Source: Hymenolepis diminuta (Eukaryota > Platyhelminthes > Cestoda > Cyclophyllidea > Hymenolepididae). From it: a stretch of 64,000 nucleotides of DNA. The translations under genes were made by a program, and so were the position numbers. Below the pieces are notes generated by a model. That model saw only the letters and a list, made by a program, of their open reading frames with translations, had not been told where the DNA came from and did not search any database. Location of the stretch: NCBI GenBank assembly GCA_900708905.1, contig CAADRB010000048.1, forward strand, positions 845,885 through 909,884. Direction: 5' to 3'. Below, one piece after another: positions 36,041 to 50,600 of the stretch (its first letter is position 1; each line of letters begins with the position of its first letter).

Positions 36041-36421
36041 AGTTTAAAAATTGTACACATCATGCTTAATTTGGAAATCGCTGGCCTTTAGCAAGCTGGT
36101 AATTTATTAACCATTTAAATATTCCACTTTGGGATGCTTACGATGATAAATGACCACAGCTCCGTGGTCTTTTCCAACACAAATGATCGGCACTTCAAGC
36201 TAGAATTAATTAAGACTAATGCATAAAAGTTTTACACTTAGGAGTTACCTAATTTGCAGGCAACAAAAATTTTAACTCCATTTATTAACTGAGTCACCAG
36301 CATTTAAGATACAGATTTAGCCTTCTAGAAGAACTTTTTTGAAATAGATTGTCGATTTTGATCTGGTTTACTCTGTGTATGATGCATTAGATAAAACATT
36401 CCTAGATTTACCAAAGTTCCC

Positions 36422-36447
36422 GGAGAGAGAAAGAGAGAGAGAGAGAT
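36422..36447. repeat. GA-rich simple repeat
   Basis: Short GA tract with one A insertion. Confidence 0.8.
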
Positions 36448-36689
36448 AGTCATCTCCATCAGGTTATATCTTTGCATATTAGCCAGATATAACCATCTAG
36501 ATAGACCTGATGACTGGAGAAGTCAATCTATGTCAAATTACCTCGTCTCAAAGGGTGTTTAGCATCTGGTAAGAAGAACCAGTCTGGATGCGACAGTGGA
36601 GATTCACTGAAAATTATTTTACCTAAATCCCCCTTTAATAATGACAAGTGATAATTGAAAGCTTGTAATTATTACCACACTCTATACTA

Positions 36690-36812
36690 GCCAGACTTTA
36701 CTCGTGCGGTTGGCCATTCTTTTTCGTGGGTGTGCACCGATGAGAATCAAACTCGCGGCCTGTGACATGGGAGAACTGCACGGTGACCAATGCTTCACCG
36801 GCACAGAGTCAA
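36690..36812 (-). repeat. tRNA-derived SINE copy
   Basis: The + strand has GTGTGCACCGATGAGAATC then AAACTCGCGGCC, ending in GGTGACCAATGCTTCACCGG. Reversed, this gives A-box-like GGTGAAGCATTGG and B-box-like GTTTGATTC. Confidence 0.6.
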
Positions 36813-37730
36813 AAATGATTTCGAACTTAGGCGAAAGAGAACACTCTAATGAACGATTTGATTTCATGAAAAAAAATACCTCTAAAATTATTCGATTGAC
36901 CTAAATTCGCATTCCCATGGAATGAAAGTGTTTTTGATAATTATCTAAGTTCCATTGGATTAAGAAATCCGAATTAATTAGTAAGTTCATTTATAGTTCT
37001 AAACTTGTGAACTCCGATAGGTCGATACGACCCGACATAAAAGAAGTAGCTTGGAGTTTTGATTTAGTGCTATGTTTGGAATAAATTACTTTCAAATCTA
37101 CCGTTGGAAGCTGAACTTTCTCAACCCCAAATTGACTTGGGTAGAAGGAAGGTTTGTTCGAGTCCCGTTTGAGAAAGACTCGGACTTTTTTGCTCCTTCC
37201 GTTTACCAAAATGTGCTCCGATATACATCGATGTGCGACAAGAATGTTGATCACTGGCCCCTCATTGCACTATCGCAATTATCTCAACCTTCATTTTAAC
37301 TAATAAATATAATCTCAATATGTGCTGTCTGTTAAGGGTCTCACGACACATTTAATGGTACTGTCTATTTATTAATAAACCAGCACTTATTATATTTGTG
37401 AAAAGGAATCAATTGTCATCAACCCTAAAAATAAATTATTCACAATGCGAATAAACACTAAAATTCAATAAAATTTGATCCTAGTGTATATAAAGTCATG
37501 ACCTTACCTTAATCAAAAATCAAATAATTTTTTGTTCTCCTAATTACAAATCAAGGCGAAATGGATTTAAATATCATATGCACAAGATTCAACAGAAGAA
37601 ATCGATAAATTCGTTGTCAAACATGGTAATTACTTGTCTTTTCGATGACAGTTTCCAAGAGACACAATTCTAAATTGGTTTACATTACCACCTGTGATTG
37701 ATCAGTTAGTGTCTTCCATAGGAATCTAAT
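36813..37730. other. Geneless stretch
   Basis: No supportable gene. One GTTCGAGTCCC stretch at about 37157 resembles a tRNA B box, but no matching A box or cloverleaf was found. Confidence 0.35.
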
Positions 37731-38663
37731 TCATGACACTCCAAGATGTTCTAAATCTCTTCCGTTTTGTAATTCACTTATCAAGATCGCACTGGAATCT
37801 TTTCTAGCCATACCAATGAGGAATTGAAGAAGACTATTTATAGCTGGTCTAGGAGGACAAAAATTAATTCGATTACTTCTGACTGATCCTAAACGAAAAC
37901 TGGGCTCATCGGTTGACAGACTTTCCATAGTTCAACCTGTTCGAAATCTCTTTGAACCACTGTTGATTTTCAATCATTGGTGGCATTTTTAGACAGTGTA
38001 GATGACGAATATTTTTCTCTTTTTTTCAAGTCCATGAATGCAATCCTTTCCGTTTTATTCGGAGGAGAATAGAAGCTTAAAAGAAACTTGGGGGAGCAAT
38101 CTGCATAGGAAGTATTTCTAACTGCTGTGAAGTGTTTATCTTTTCCATGTTTTGCAACGGACATTTGGAAATTGTTAAAAAGGAGGCATTGAGAAGCATA
38201 ACCGGGTCTGTTTGGATATGTTCGTATCCTGAAATGCATGGTAAAACCGTCGGAAGAGCCAAGCTTGAGAGTATTAAATTCCGCCTTCGATACGTGTATC
38301 TCTTACCAGCATAAGGTTTAGAAGGATCTGGAATTCTCACTAGTGGCAATTTAGCGATCTTCTGATCTTATAATACGACTGATGAACTTTAATATGACCT
38401 ACGTGTATCGACGTCGACCAAGCCATTACTGACAGCGCAGAGGACATTACTGGATGATTATGCATCCCATCGAGATGGCTATTGCAGTTCGAGAGGAGTA
38501 CATAGCTATCAAAATTCATGTTTATTGCAAAACCAGCTGAATGCTCCCAGTTGACAGTGACCTTCTTGAAACTGTTACCTATTCCAGCCTGCAACTGCTC
38601 AAGGAATTGATTTCCGTTTTCCCACTCCGAAGTAGATATGAGATAGGGAATTCTCATACTCAA
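37731..38663 (-). pseudogene. Run of overlapping minus-strand frames, possible decayed coding region
   Basis: Four open frames on the minus strand tile 933 bp: 38663-38340, 38349-38077, 38239-37970 and 37928-37731, in changing frames. The first starts MSMRIPYLISTSEWENGNQF. I recognise no family in any of them. A frameshifted pseudogene, a repeat-derived sequence or chance in AT-rich DNA are all possible. Confidence 0.2.
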
Positions 38664-40639
38664 TACAGTGACAAAGTTTCGTATTCATTAATGAAAAGAA
38701 AACACCAACATCACACAACTTTTATGATTTTTCCACTCGACGTTTGAAATGAGTTCGAAACTTACCTTGACTCAGACTTTCACTCAACACATTTAGTATT
38801 TTGACGCCATGCACTGATTAGAAAGTTCTTGATGTGATTGCTCGACGCGTTCTCTTTATGTGGATCTTGAATTCAGTAAACAATCAAAATTACGATCAAA
38901 ACTTAAAATGAACGGCACAATATTTCTCTCAATTAAAACAATTCCCGTTGACGCTCCAATGAATCTGCAGAAATATTAAATTTTTTAATTAAAACATTTT
39001 TATTTCGATTATTCTTCACTTTCTACACTTTCTTTACCACTTTTTAATTTTGTTTATCATTATTTATCATCATAATGGCGAGAGGAGTAAAGTTGGAAGA
39101 AATTGTTTTTGATTTAATATAAAAGCTTATGACAAATTATTTTGAAATTTTATAATATTAATAATATTAAAATAATATTAAATTAAATTTTTCATTTTAA
39201 TTTAAAAAAACACAAGTGTAATCTTAAAGTAAAGTTGAAATCAAACTTATTTCAGGCAATAGATATGCTTAAACCAGGTACTTCACAGTTTTGGTCATTA
39301 AATAAATAATATCTCTTTAAGTTAATAAATTAAATAAATTGATCGGTCGTAAAGTTTGATTAGTTGTCATAGCGACAATCAATTAATGTCAGCTTAAAAG
39401 TTGCATGAGACTTTTGAAGGCCTTCAGTGGAAGCTTAGTTTTCTATGCAAATGGGTGGAAATCGCATCAGATATCGATTTTCAGAAGCTGGAGTTTGCGT
39501 CCACAGCCCAATTCAAATTCGTCTGCTTGCAGAAGGAAGCAGATTCTCTTTGATTGTGGTATCACTCCCAGGTTTGAAGTTACAGAGCAGTTAGTTGGTA
39601 TAGGCTAATGAGATTTTATTTTTAGTGGTTAAACTAGCACAACTATTCTATTAAATATAACAAAGCTCACCCAGAGGTATTCAAAAAGGCGCATATATAA
39701 TACTATGCTAATCCACAGATTCAACAATTAATTTAATAACTGACTCACCCATAGCGAAGTTGACAGAGACAGCATGAAAACAAATTGACAATGGCATTGA
39801 CACCAGAACTCCGAGTTTCTTGGAATCTATCGACTCATTGCTCCGAGTTGTAACTAGTGTAATTACTTAATGAACAGTGCCGATTTGTATACTATATTTA
39901 AGCAGATTATATCATTTCTTTCGATTCCTATCAATCCTTTTATTCCACATATTCCTTACCCTCCTTTAGGGAGAAATTTAAAAATGTCCCTTTTGATATG
40001 ACGGACCAGAAAATTCATTGAGATTTGTTGATAAACGTGGTGAAAATTATGAAGCAAGTATCTACATATCTAAAGAGATCTGATCTTTTATCCATCAAAA
40101 AATTTGATGTCTAGGAGGTTTTTCGACTGCCTTCCTGTTTATTTGACAGCAGGAATCAGAGTGATCCACTTTGTTACCATATAAGGGTAAATATAACGCA
40201 TTCCCTTGAGTTATTTTAAATGCAGGCTAACTTCAATTCCATCAAAAAGATGGCTTCATGTTAACATACCAGAGTTATGGATCTAAGTGCTTTCGGTTTT
40301 ATTCAGTTGTCTGCATATATTTGCAACTGACTCTTTACTACAGCTATTTGACAGCTATTTAGTAAATACCAACCGGGCAATATTCATCCCCCTATTATTA
40401 TATAAGTCGGGACTCCCACTTTTCAAACATTCTGAGTGGTGCGTGTAAGATAATTTGAGGTCATAAGTACAGTCAACGAGTTTCCACAGAAGGTTAGGAA
40501 TAAATCTACTCTCTTTAATACTCTCCTTGTTGTAGTCATGTCTCCCTGAGCCGTAGTCATGTTCGTCAAGCTCATTGTGGAAAGCACTAGGTTAATTTAA
40601 TTTGGGTCTAGAGAAAATATCCTGCAATCACTCATACGA
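38664..40639. other. Geneless AT-rich stretch
   Basis: No gene or repeat identified; very AT-rich around 38960-39240. Confidence 0.4.
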
Positions 40640-40770
40640 GAAACTCGCATTCTGCCACCTCTTTTATTGGCCACAATTAACTTCTGCGGTCGACCACTCA
40701 CATCATTCTATGTGCACTGATGAATGCCAATCTCGTAGACGAGTATGTTGGCCACTGCTTTGAAATATTT
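40640..40770 (-). repeat. tRNA-derived SINE copy (degraded)
   Basis: The body block GAAACTCGCATTCTGCCACC and CTTTTATTGGCCAC are followed by TATGTGCACTGATGAATGCC, in the same order as in the best copy. Confidence 0.55.
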
Positions 40771-41621
40771 CAAGCACCATCAAAATAATTTCAAGCGCGA
40801 TTTTCTATTTAGAAAATTGTGAGCAATCTCCACGTACTCAATAAATCAAATCACCCATAAAATCATAACAAATCAGAGAACAAGTATTTACGCGCCATCA
40901 AATCTTTCATGTCGACGAGTGAAATGCGTCACGGAAATTTCAACATGATCCATTACAATTGTCAGAATTAGTTGACGGCAGAGTAATCTTCAACTCAAAA
41001 CTGAACATCGATCAGTGTATATCTTCATCCCACACTTTCTTGTTTGAAGGTCAGAAAATAGACTTTTTCTTACTTCCTTGAATATGAACACATTTCTTGT
41101 GAGCATAAATCGATTACTAAATGTACCTCTCAAATTCTCCCCAAATTTTCTCTTTCGGTCAAAGTGCCCCGATAACTTATTTCCAAAGACTGAACGAACT
41201 CACTAGAATAATTTCAGAAGAAACTTAGTTCACCGTAATAAATTATTCGTCAAACTGATAAAATAAGCTGCATTCTTATAGATACTCTTGGTTTCAATAT
41301 TAGTGTACATACAGAAGTGCGTATACTTTTGCTGTCAATTAGACAGAAGATGAAAAAATGAGGCGGGCAAGAGTAAAGAGTTATGAGCGAATAATGGGGG
41401 CCAAAATACCATTAAAGTCACTGAGTTTTTAATTAATTAAAGTTAGAATAGGGATTAAGCTAGAGATGCTTGTTACCATGCGAGATGGACACTCTGATTT
41501 AATAAAGGCTTAATGGAATAGGAGTGCAATATTAAAATTATTATGGGAAGAGAGTTACTCTAAATTATGTTGGGAAGTTGAGCATTTGGCTTAAGAATCC
41601 AATTAGGGAAGTATTCGAAAC
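40771..41621. other. 3' flank of the SLC9B gene
   Basis: No gene. A weak ATTAAA poly(A)-like signal on the minus strand at 41498-41503 lies about 120 nt after the stop. Confidence 0.35.
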
Positions 41622-44600
41622 TCAAAGTGCTGTTTCTTGAGTAGCTGAAACAGCTTCGTTTTCATAAGTTCTAGCGATTTTCGGATTTTTCTTGTGGCTG
41701 CCAACGGTATTATGAATGCGCATCCTGGTGACGAGACTTTTGTGATTTTGAGTGTCTGGATTAATCGTTGGTGAAGGTCGGTCTGATTCGCTTTGTTTCA
41801 GTAAGTGTGGAGCGACAATTGGTATGAGAAAGGCTGCAGCAGGAGCGGTTATGATGATTGAAAGTGCAGCAAGAGCAATTATCTAAAAGAAGTAAAAACA
41901 GCGCATATTTCAGTAATTAGTAGGCTTCGTCAATAAAGAAAGTCAAAAAGCAAATAAAGTGTATCGAAGGTCCTGGAAAGTGAACGACAGTAGGTGCTAA
42001 AATGATCAAATGTGAAATAAGCCAAAAAGATATGGGTCAATTGGGGAGTAAAACTTAAAGTCTGGCTTATGACGGGTCAAACATTATTGCAGATTATATT
42101 TGAGGCCATTACTAGCTGTCATAACCGTTTAATAACTTATAAGGAGAGGGAGGACTTTTATCCTCACGGACAGAGAGATCCTGCTGTTTAAATAAAATGA
42201 TTATATATTTAAATATTTGAAGAATCTTTCAAGTATTTTTTATAATAATAACTAAAATTAAATATGTTTGAAAGCGGCTGTTGCCGAAATTTCATAATTT
42301 AATCAGCCTAGTTAAGAAAAATGTCGCTTGGAACTTCGGTGAAATTTGATAAGTCAAAAACCTTCTTCGTTGACATGGCATTTTTCAAAAAAAACAGAAA
42401 ATGAAACGCTTAATGGTTAAAACTTACAATTTTTTTAACAAAACAAGTAAACGTAATACATTTAAAGCATAAATGTATTCGAAATGTCCTCCTTCGGCTT
42501 CTAACAATCACTCAATTCGAGTCCGAAAGTAAGCCACTGCAAGCTTTGTTGAGGTGGCCTTTATTGATGCTCTCTGTTGTTCGGGATGCTGCTTCAATTA
42601 GAGAGAGGGATTTGGTGTTATGGTGTTATTAACTTCACTTTCAACCACGCCCCTCTTCTCTTCCTCCGCCTCCCCCCTTCATCCTCCCTCTACCCACGCT
42701 ATAATCGAAAACACTATGGTCTCGTGAGTTAAGAGGCGGCCATAAGTTTGGTGTGGCATGGTGGCATGGCAACCGCCCAATTCCGGGTTTTGAAGGGCTC
42801 ATGGGATGGAGTCGAACCCTGTTGGAAGACATTTGAAAAGAAGGGGGAGAGACCTTCCTCTATTGGCTACGCTGTCTATCCAAGACGACTTGACAAGAAT
42901 GGTTTGAAGAGTGTCCACATAGGCATCTACAACTGTATTTACTCTAAGATCCTATGGAAAAAATGGAGGAACCACGATGTGCCACTTCCTCACTGTCCTT
43001 CAAAACACCGAAACCTCGTGCACATGCATAACAATTGAAACTTCAGTGGAGTCCGCACGCACATACCCAACCACCTACCACTTCTTCCATTCTCTTTTCT
43101 TCCTGATGGAATTTATTTTCATAGAGGACAAATCAAAAACACTCCTGTTCTTCAAGGTGCTTCAGTTTCTTTAAGAGTGCTTTTGCACAAATAGAACGAT
43201 TCTCTTGAGTTGTTTTTGTCCACACAAACTGACCACCTGGTCTAAGAAAGAAAAAGATTTGTATGCGAGATCTTGATAAACAACATTCCCCATATATTGT
43301 TGTTTCTTCAGACACTTGAAGATGTTTGTCAGGATGTCGAGCATTGACTTCGCATGATTTCCCTCCATCATGCCATGCTATGACATGTCATGACATGACA
43401 TATCATGCACTCTTCTCATAAATTCAGTTGTTCCGAGTGAGTGAATGAGTGAGTGAGTGAGCAGAGCGTTGACAGTGCCTTTCTCCTCTTCATGGTGGTC
43501 AGTTCATCTCCACCCTTTTCATTCACCAACTCTTTTCTACTTATGCAAAGGAAAGGTCTGGCGATCAGTAGAAATCTCGCCATTTCTAAATTCCTCTATT
43601 TCGCAATTACAGATACCATTGCAGCGTGTCCCATAATGGTAGGAGTTATAGTAGTATCTGACATGAGATCTTCCGATATAAAAATACATTAGTTATTATT
43701 GTCGAGTCAGTCTGAATTACAATATTGTGAGTGGCTTCAGATACCTAACGCACCCCGCATTTAACATAATGATCATTTCAGCTTCAGAAGTACACCTTAA
43801 GCAAACTGCTAACTGGAATCCACAAATGGATGGAAGTGTTTTAGAAAAGATGAATTTTAGTATTGCTGCTAAATAAGAATACTTTCAGCCGATTGACTTT
43901 TCACCGCATTTCTTTCCATTTCGATAGCCTCTTGAATGGACATCGTTTAAAATGAGTAGAAGTTAGTGAGAAAGTCAGACAAATGGTGTACCTTCTTGTA
44001 AACATAAATTCTCCCTCAATTCTAATACTTCAGCCAATTTCGAGTTCATTTTCATCTCATCAATCAGCACCTCCTCATGGTCACCCAATCGTTGTTCGAA
44101 ATCACGTGTTTGAGATGCTTGCCATCACGCATGACCGATTTTTGTTGACATTAAATATTAAAACAAAAAATAAATCCAGAAATTAAGTATTGTCTAAGGC
44201 ATCCAAATATTTGTTAAGAAATAAATTAGCAAAATGAAATGCCATTTAGGGCATAAGTGTTGAAGCAATTTAACAAGGGTTTATGAATAATATTTTAGAG
44301 GAATTTATCAATAAGGATAAGTATTTTAAGTTCATTTCTCTCTTTATAAGTATTAATATTTAAAATATAATATTATTAAGTCATGCTCAAACTTCAACTG
44401 TCGCATTTATTCAATGGAAAGGTCAGTAAAATGGGAAGAGTCCTGCACTTAAAAGACATCTTCAACGAATACTAAAGTAGTGATTCGAGCCTCTTTGTCC
44501 TTCTTAATTTGGGATCTTGAGAGCATTAAGTTTTATTGGAGCTCAGCTGAGCCAATTGGAGGGGAAACGTTTTGTCGATAATTTTGCAAGATCGCATTCA

Positions 44601-47600
44601 TACCCCAAAACTCCCTATTTCTTCGAAATGAAGACTGTTTCAGCAATCGTTTTGAGCGGAAAACGGCATCTAGGAGGATGTTATATTCATTCACTCCACT
44701 CCTAATCTGTAATAACTTGTGTGATCTTCCATAGTGGTAACTAAATGTGTGCCGACGATCATTAAATTCCTGACCTTTGACCTGATAGACATATATCATA
44801 ATTGCCATGCCACTGGCACACCTATTTCATGAATCAAATCAAATGTTACTGATAACTTTATCCACTCATTATCTTAGTCACTGAAGGCTTGAAAGGTGGA
44901 TTCACTGATTTCAGAAGAATATTAACTAATTATATGCCATAGAAACATTACCCTACCCCCACCCTCCCCCCTCCAGGTTATTCGAAATGCTTTCTTATTT
45001 AAATACGTGAATACCATTATTTCTAAACCAGACTTTAAGTGGGAATAAGTTAGTACCTCAGGTGCATACGGGTAAATGAAAATTAAACAATATATTCGCC
45101 CACGTGTCAGTACATTTACTTATCAAATCGTCACCTTCAGTATGATTTCGTCTTGCGTGAGGCATTTGCGGTATAAAAGCTCGCAGATCACATGGCCAGT
45201 ACAGCTGAAAGTAATTAAACCACATCCGTGATGCTAAATTGGTACCACTGGCAATATTAATGGTTTAAGAAACGGAAAATTGGAAAGACGGGGTATAATC
45301 GGGAAATGGTAAAGAATCCCAAATCAGAGTGCCGCTCACGGCGTTCAGACCTAATTGTACAAGGTTCAAGGTCTAGGGTCTTGCACCTAGGCTCTTGGTC
45401 GATTCGAATTAATCAACTCTTTGAATGAATGGAGAAGTTGGTTAATGCTTCCTCGGATAATCCCCTTTATTCATTATCTAAAGGCAACACTTTTAAATAG
45501 AGTTGTCTCTAGCATAACGCCGTTAACTGGAAGACTAATATGAGGTACAATTTCTGCTTATCACTCACTCTGTAGCTATCAAATGCATTCTATTAAACTC
45601 AAAATGAACGCATTTTCCATGCAAAAATGCGGACTAGACGAATTCGAAAACCTACGTAATGCGCAGATATAAATCTACTTTTCAAGTGCCATTCAATGGC
45701 TTCAAGACGAAGATTCAACCAAATAAAGATAAAGGCATTCTCTTCGAATGCCTTACGAAAATAAATACCTTTTTTGTTTATGGGCCTAATTACTTCTATT
45801 ATTCATTATTATCATTATTATTGTTTGTAATAATTTGGTGTCATAGATTAAAAAATTAATATGAGTTCAAGATTTGGCGATTTCAGTCAGCAAATAATGT
45901 AAGCTTTCAGGATAGGAAAAAATTAAATTGTTTACTTAAATTCCGCTCCATTAAGACAGTGATTCCCTTTCAGTATTAAGAAAAATGTTTGATGGACAAA
46001 TCTTAATTGGTTGGACCGACTTGCAGAAAAACCACGGATGGGAAATGCTTTTATCAAACCACTTCTGTTACAGAGAATGATGGAGAATAATCTAACGTGC
46101 TGATCGCAAAATTTATTGATGCCCTTTGCAAAATTAAGTGAAATATCTATCATCTGATCCGAAATACCCTCAGGAACTAATTAACGATTTGGAAATATGT
46201 GTCGAAGAGATTCATGTGGAATTACTAGAACCCACCATATCTAAATGCAGCCAGCGTATTGAAAACACTTAGAGTGCTTAGCTATAAGAGGTTTGAGAAG
46301 GACCCAAGAATATAAAGAGATGATGGATCGGAAGACTGAGGAGAAAATTTAACGAGCAAGCGGAACGCTCAACTGGGGAACTGCTCAATCAGTACAAAAA
46401 AATTATGATCGAACTAAAAGTGAATGAAATAAGGAAAAGTTCTAAATTCAATATAATGGAGGTTAAATTTGTTGTATGAAATGGATAGAATTCACATCAA
46501 GTGTACTTGAAGAAGCAAGGCCCATGAGAGTATTGCAATATGTAGAAAACGATAGAGGAATATATGAATCGAGTATCTTTTTATAATATCCAAGTAATAA
46601 ATATACTGCCCTCTTCTTCTTTGATCAAATTAATCTCTGTATTGCTTGAAATAGCTATGCGGAGATTAATTATCAGCACAGAGGATAATAATGTGCCCAA
46701 GATTTCCTACAAAATATTTTCAAACATTCACATTTGCATAGAGTTTGATTAACAAAATACAAGATACTTATCTTTATCCGAAACCTTAATTTCTTTATTG
46801 ATTCAAATTTGATCGAATTTTACCCTTCAAATACTCATCATTTAAATCGATTCGTCAGTTGAACGCCTTCTCTGTAGGTACTTGGTTTTAGAATATTTGG
46901 GATCTATTCCTCATTTGTCACTGTCCGCTGGCCTAATCATTCTTGCGGTCAATTTGGATGTCAGTATTCCGCTCCTTGCTCTCGATTAGACAAACGAGAA
47001 ATTCTACCGATGAACTTTGATATCTCAGCATTTCCACTTCTCCATGTAAATTTTATACCACAATTTAGAAACCTCGATTGAAGTTCTGTTTGTTGCAAAG
47101 TTGGGTCTCACTAACTACAAATAACCATAATTTCTACTTTTTTATCCCGTCATCCACCTACAACATAACAGTTCTCACTTTGCTTTGTCTTTGACTCATT
47201 CCTCGTCCCTCAAGCTGCTTATCAATTTGACTGCTATCGTACTCCAAAAGGAAGTTGCATGTGAAGATCTTTATTAAGGAACTTCAAACAGATAAGGTAA
47301 GTAAATATGAAGGGGCATGAAGTCCACAAGATCTAAGAAAGTTGAGAATAAGGGCCACTAAAAGCAAAGAGAACAAATGGGGAGAGGTGTCACATCCTAA
47401 ACCAACTGTTTGGACTGAAATGTCCTATTGTGATAAAGTCCCTTCTGATTCCCCATGCTTATATGTCCCGATACCATGTCTTTTCGAGTTTATTTATGTG
47501 CGCAGTGAGCTCAATTGATGCGACTGAGTAAACCCACTGAGTCATCCCTGTGTGGGTAATGTTTCGAGTAATTTTGATTTTATAATGAAAACTTGTTCCT

Positions 47601-50600
47601 TAATTTGCAGGCGCCTCTTCTCTGACCTCCTGCCCTCAGATAGTCCCAGATTTAGTCAGACTATACCACTCCAAAAAGCGCAGTCTATTTAGATCTTTAT
47701 TAAGGCACATCATGCTCCAATAACATTAGGCTGGACGCCCTTCCCGCATAGTAATTAGTTGATTAATACTGTAAGTGGCTTAAAATTTTATAAACTGCAA
47801 CGAGAGGTGCTCTTTTCTTAGCAAATACATTAGAAGTTTGCAAATTTTCAGGAACTTACTTCCTCACCCCATCGAATCTGGTCGGGATCGCCGAACTTTC
47901 GTGCTGAATCCAGGGCCAGAGGTCCAATTGCCGCTTGAACAGTAGCTTTGGGAATCCAAGCAATGGCTACAAAGAGCCTTTCCTTCATGTTCATTTTTGA
48001 TGGCAGCACTGACAAAAATGAAGCAAGTAATCGGAAGCAAAGAGCGATTACTAAGGAGGCAATACCTTTAACTGAACCAAAAAATCAGAATTTAGAATGA
48101 GCAATAAGTGTTGGCAGGCAAAGATCAAACGAATGAACTTACGAATGACAGGACCCTTTAATTTTTCAAAAGGAATATCAGCGCCGATTAAGCAAAATAG
48201 AAGTGGCTGTAAGAACCACCAACATGTAGATACGAAAGCACGCATAACCTTCAAACATTCATTGCCTTTTGCTTTAGCCAGCTCAAGCAACTCAGCTTTT
48301 TCAGCCTCCGTTAATTCCTTGTCTGTCGTGTCCTCAGATGTTTTTTTTCTTCTTCTCTTGGCGTCTTCAGCGACAGAAGGAGTATTTGTAGCGATAATGG
48401 AAGCTGTTTCACCATCTTTGTCTGCATTAGAATTCTCTTCAGTTACAACATCCATGTTGAGATCTGGACGAATGCTATCACTAGTGGTGCGATTACGAGT
48501 TGATCTCGAATGAGACGGTCGAGATGCCGAAAGAGATCGAGTTAGTTTTGTGCGTCGTTTTTTATCTGAAGTAAAATCAATGTAAGGGTAAAAAGTGAAG
48601 GATTGGGGGTACTATTTTGCTAGCAATTATAGTGAGAAAGTGCTTGAGAAGAGCAGAAAAATTCCTTGATGGAATTGCAAGATTGACCGAACTTCTCTTA
48701 GAAATGTTAGCGAAGGTAGGAAAAGATTTTTGGAGACCCTACTAGCGAGAGAATGCAAACACGACTTAGAAACCTGCTTTGTCTGAACTGTCGAATGACG
48801 AATTTTTATTGGTTTTCCGTCAGAATAACAAAGAATGCAAACAACTCAAAACAAAACTATACTCAACGCACCACAATCGATCTGTGCATTACAGGCCTGA
48901 TTTTAAAATATAATCCACCGAAACTTGTTCTCTACTCTTCCATTTTTAATTCTTAATTTTTTTTCTCTGTCATTTTGCTGAGTTTTAAACATACCTGTGG
49001 TCAGCACTCAAATCCGGGATTACTGATTTGATAAAATTGACTTTCATCTTGTCTCACCCACACCTTAAATCGTGTAAGTGGATTTGTTCTAGAATAACAG
49101 ATTTGCATATCCTTATAGAGTAAAACCACTTTTAAGCTCCTGTAACCAGAATTCAGAATGGCATAAAGGCTGGATATATGGTCATCCTTTACTACGTTCC
49201 CGTACCACATCAACGTCTTGCGGATCATGTAAAAGAGATTGGTGGATGGTTTGAGAAGATCGTGACCGAGTGCTTTAAAATAGATAGTTATTACCATTTC
49301 CAGGACTCGGCCTATTTCGAAGTTAAAGTCTCAATCAAGATATTAGGGAAAAGTGAAGAAATTAGTAGGTCACTCGCCATTAACGTAAACTGAACGTATC
49401 TGAACCTAGACATCCCAATTTTGACAATAGCTTGTCACCGTAATTATAGGGTGCATTAAGATATTGAACACTACAGAATAGAATATTATCATGTATAGCA
49501 ATTTATGTTCTAACAGTTCTAGAACTAAAGGAACTCAATATAAAATTAATTTCAAACTGTTGAATTGAAGTGCTTACATGTTCGATTGTTGAACCAGATT
49601 CACCTTCTTAATACCCACTGCTACATGTGAGGTCAGACATGTAAGGTCATAAAATCGAAGGAGTATGTCTAAGTGGACACTTAGAACTAAAGCGGTACCA
49701 TTTAGATTAAACAGAGATCTTAATTTTGCTCCTCTCGAGGAGGTCCTTGTTATATGAGAAGAGGATAGGAATTTAGAATTTTGAGGGGTCAATTCGCTAA
49801 CATGGCTCCAAACGGGTTCAGTAGTCTGCTAACGAAACTATATGGTTTCATAATCTAGATGATGGTTGCTCCTTTGGGTATCAGCAATTTTAAATTAAAA
49901 TATTAAAATAAAATAGCATTAAGTTGAACTAACCGAATTAAACTGAAACGTGACGAATTTGACTAATCAAGAACACATGTCAACGCACTGAGAATGGATC
50001 TTGGTAGAAATGCACAAAAAGCATGCACAACTGAAGTAGCATTCTATAAAAACAAAGCAGCGATGGAATCTAAGAGTTGAACTAGAGATAATCAAACCTG
50101 GTAATGATGAGCCTTCATTGCTTTTTAAGATCTTGGCCACCTTGAAGACCCAAGGATCATATTCAACTGAACCTGCACAGAAAAATGAGATTTAGAAGCA
50201 GTGATTTGCAAGATTCTCTAATAGCCACTAACACCTAAGGAGAAATTTTAATTAAATTAGTCATAAGTAATAGATAATAAAAGAGAGAGCATACCTTTGA
50301 CATTTAGTAACAAATTTAGGCTGTTTTAGCTCTTCATGCCCCTAAGGAAAGTGTTTGTCAATACTCATTATGGGTAGCGGCATAGCAACTGGGAGCGTTC
50401 CCTTGAAGAACTTGGATAATAACAAGAAATAACTAGAACACCTGGTCATTCCACTCACTTGATGCGTACTGACGGGCATTGAACTCGTGACTTCTGGCTT
50501 TAAAGATGGGCTCATTAACCGTTGCGTCACCGACGTAGTATTTATGCCGTTAATAATGCGTATCGTCACAAAATAAACTAATTTGTCAATGCTATAAATG

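Larger units (their letters stand above)
41883..47859 (-). other. Last SLC9B intron (6 kb) with inserted repeats
   Basis: Separates the WIPKATVQAAIG exon from the final exon. It contains a possible transposase remnant (about 42430-42600), one copy of the 1.04-kb repeat E (42707-43746) and a degraded SINE (44690-44822). The rest, 44823-47859, shows nothing I recognise. Confidence 0.6.

Noticed and set aside
37150..37175. tRNA gene suggested by GTTCGAGTCCC
   Set aside because: No A box at the right distance and no acceptor-stem or anticodon-arm pairing found.
43379..43462. CRISPR-like short repeats
   Set aside because: Simple tandem repeats of 4-9 bp (CATGACATG, GTGA) without spacers, inside an interspersed eukaryotic repeat.
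48097..48513. 138-codon open frame on the + strand
   Set aside because: Antisense shadow of the SLC9B exon 48143-48565.
49178..49393. 71-codon + frame in an SLC9B intron
   Set aside because: Antisense to the host gene, no family recognised, no splice context; left unannotated.
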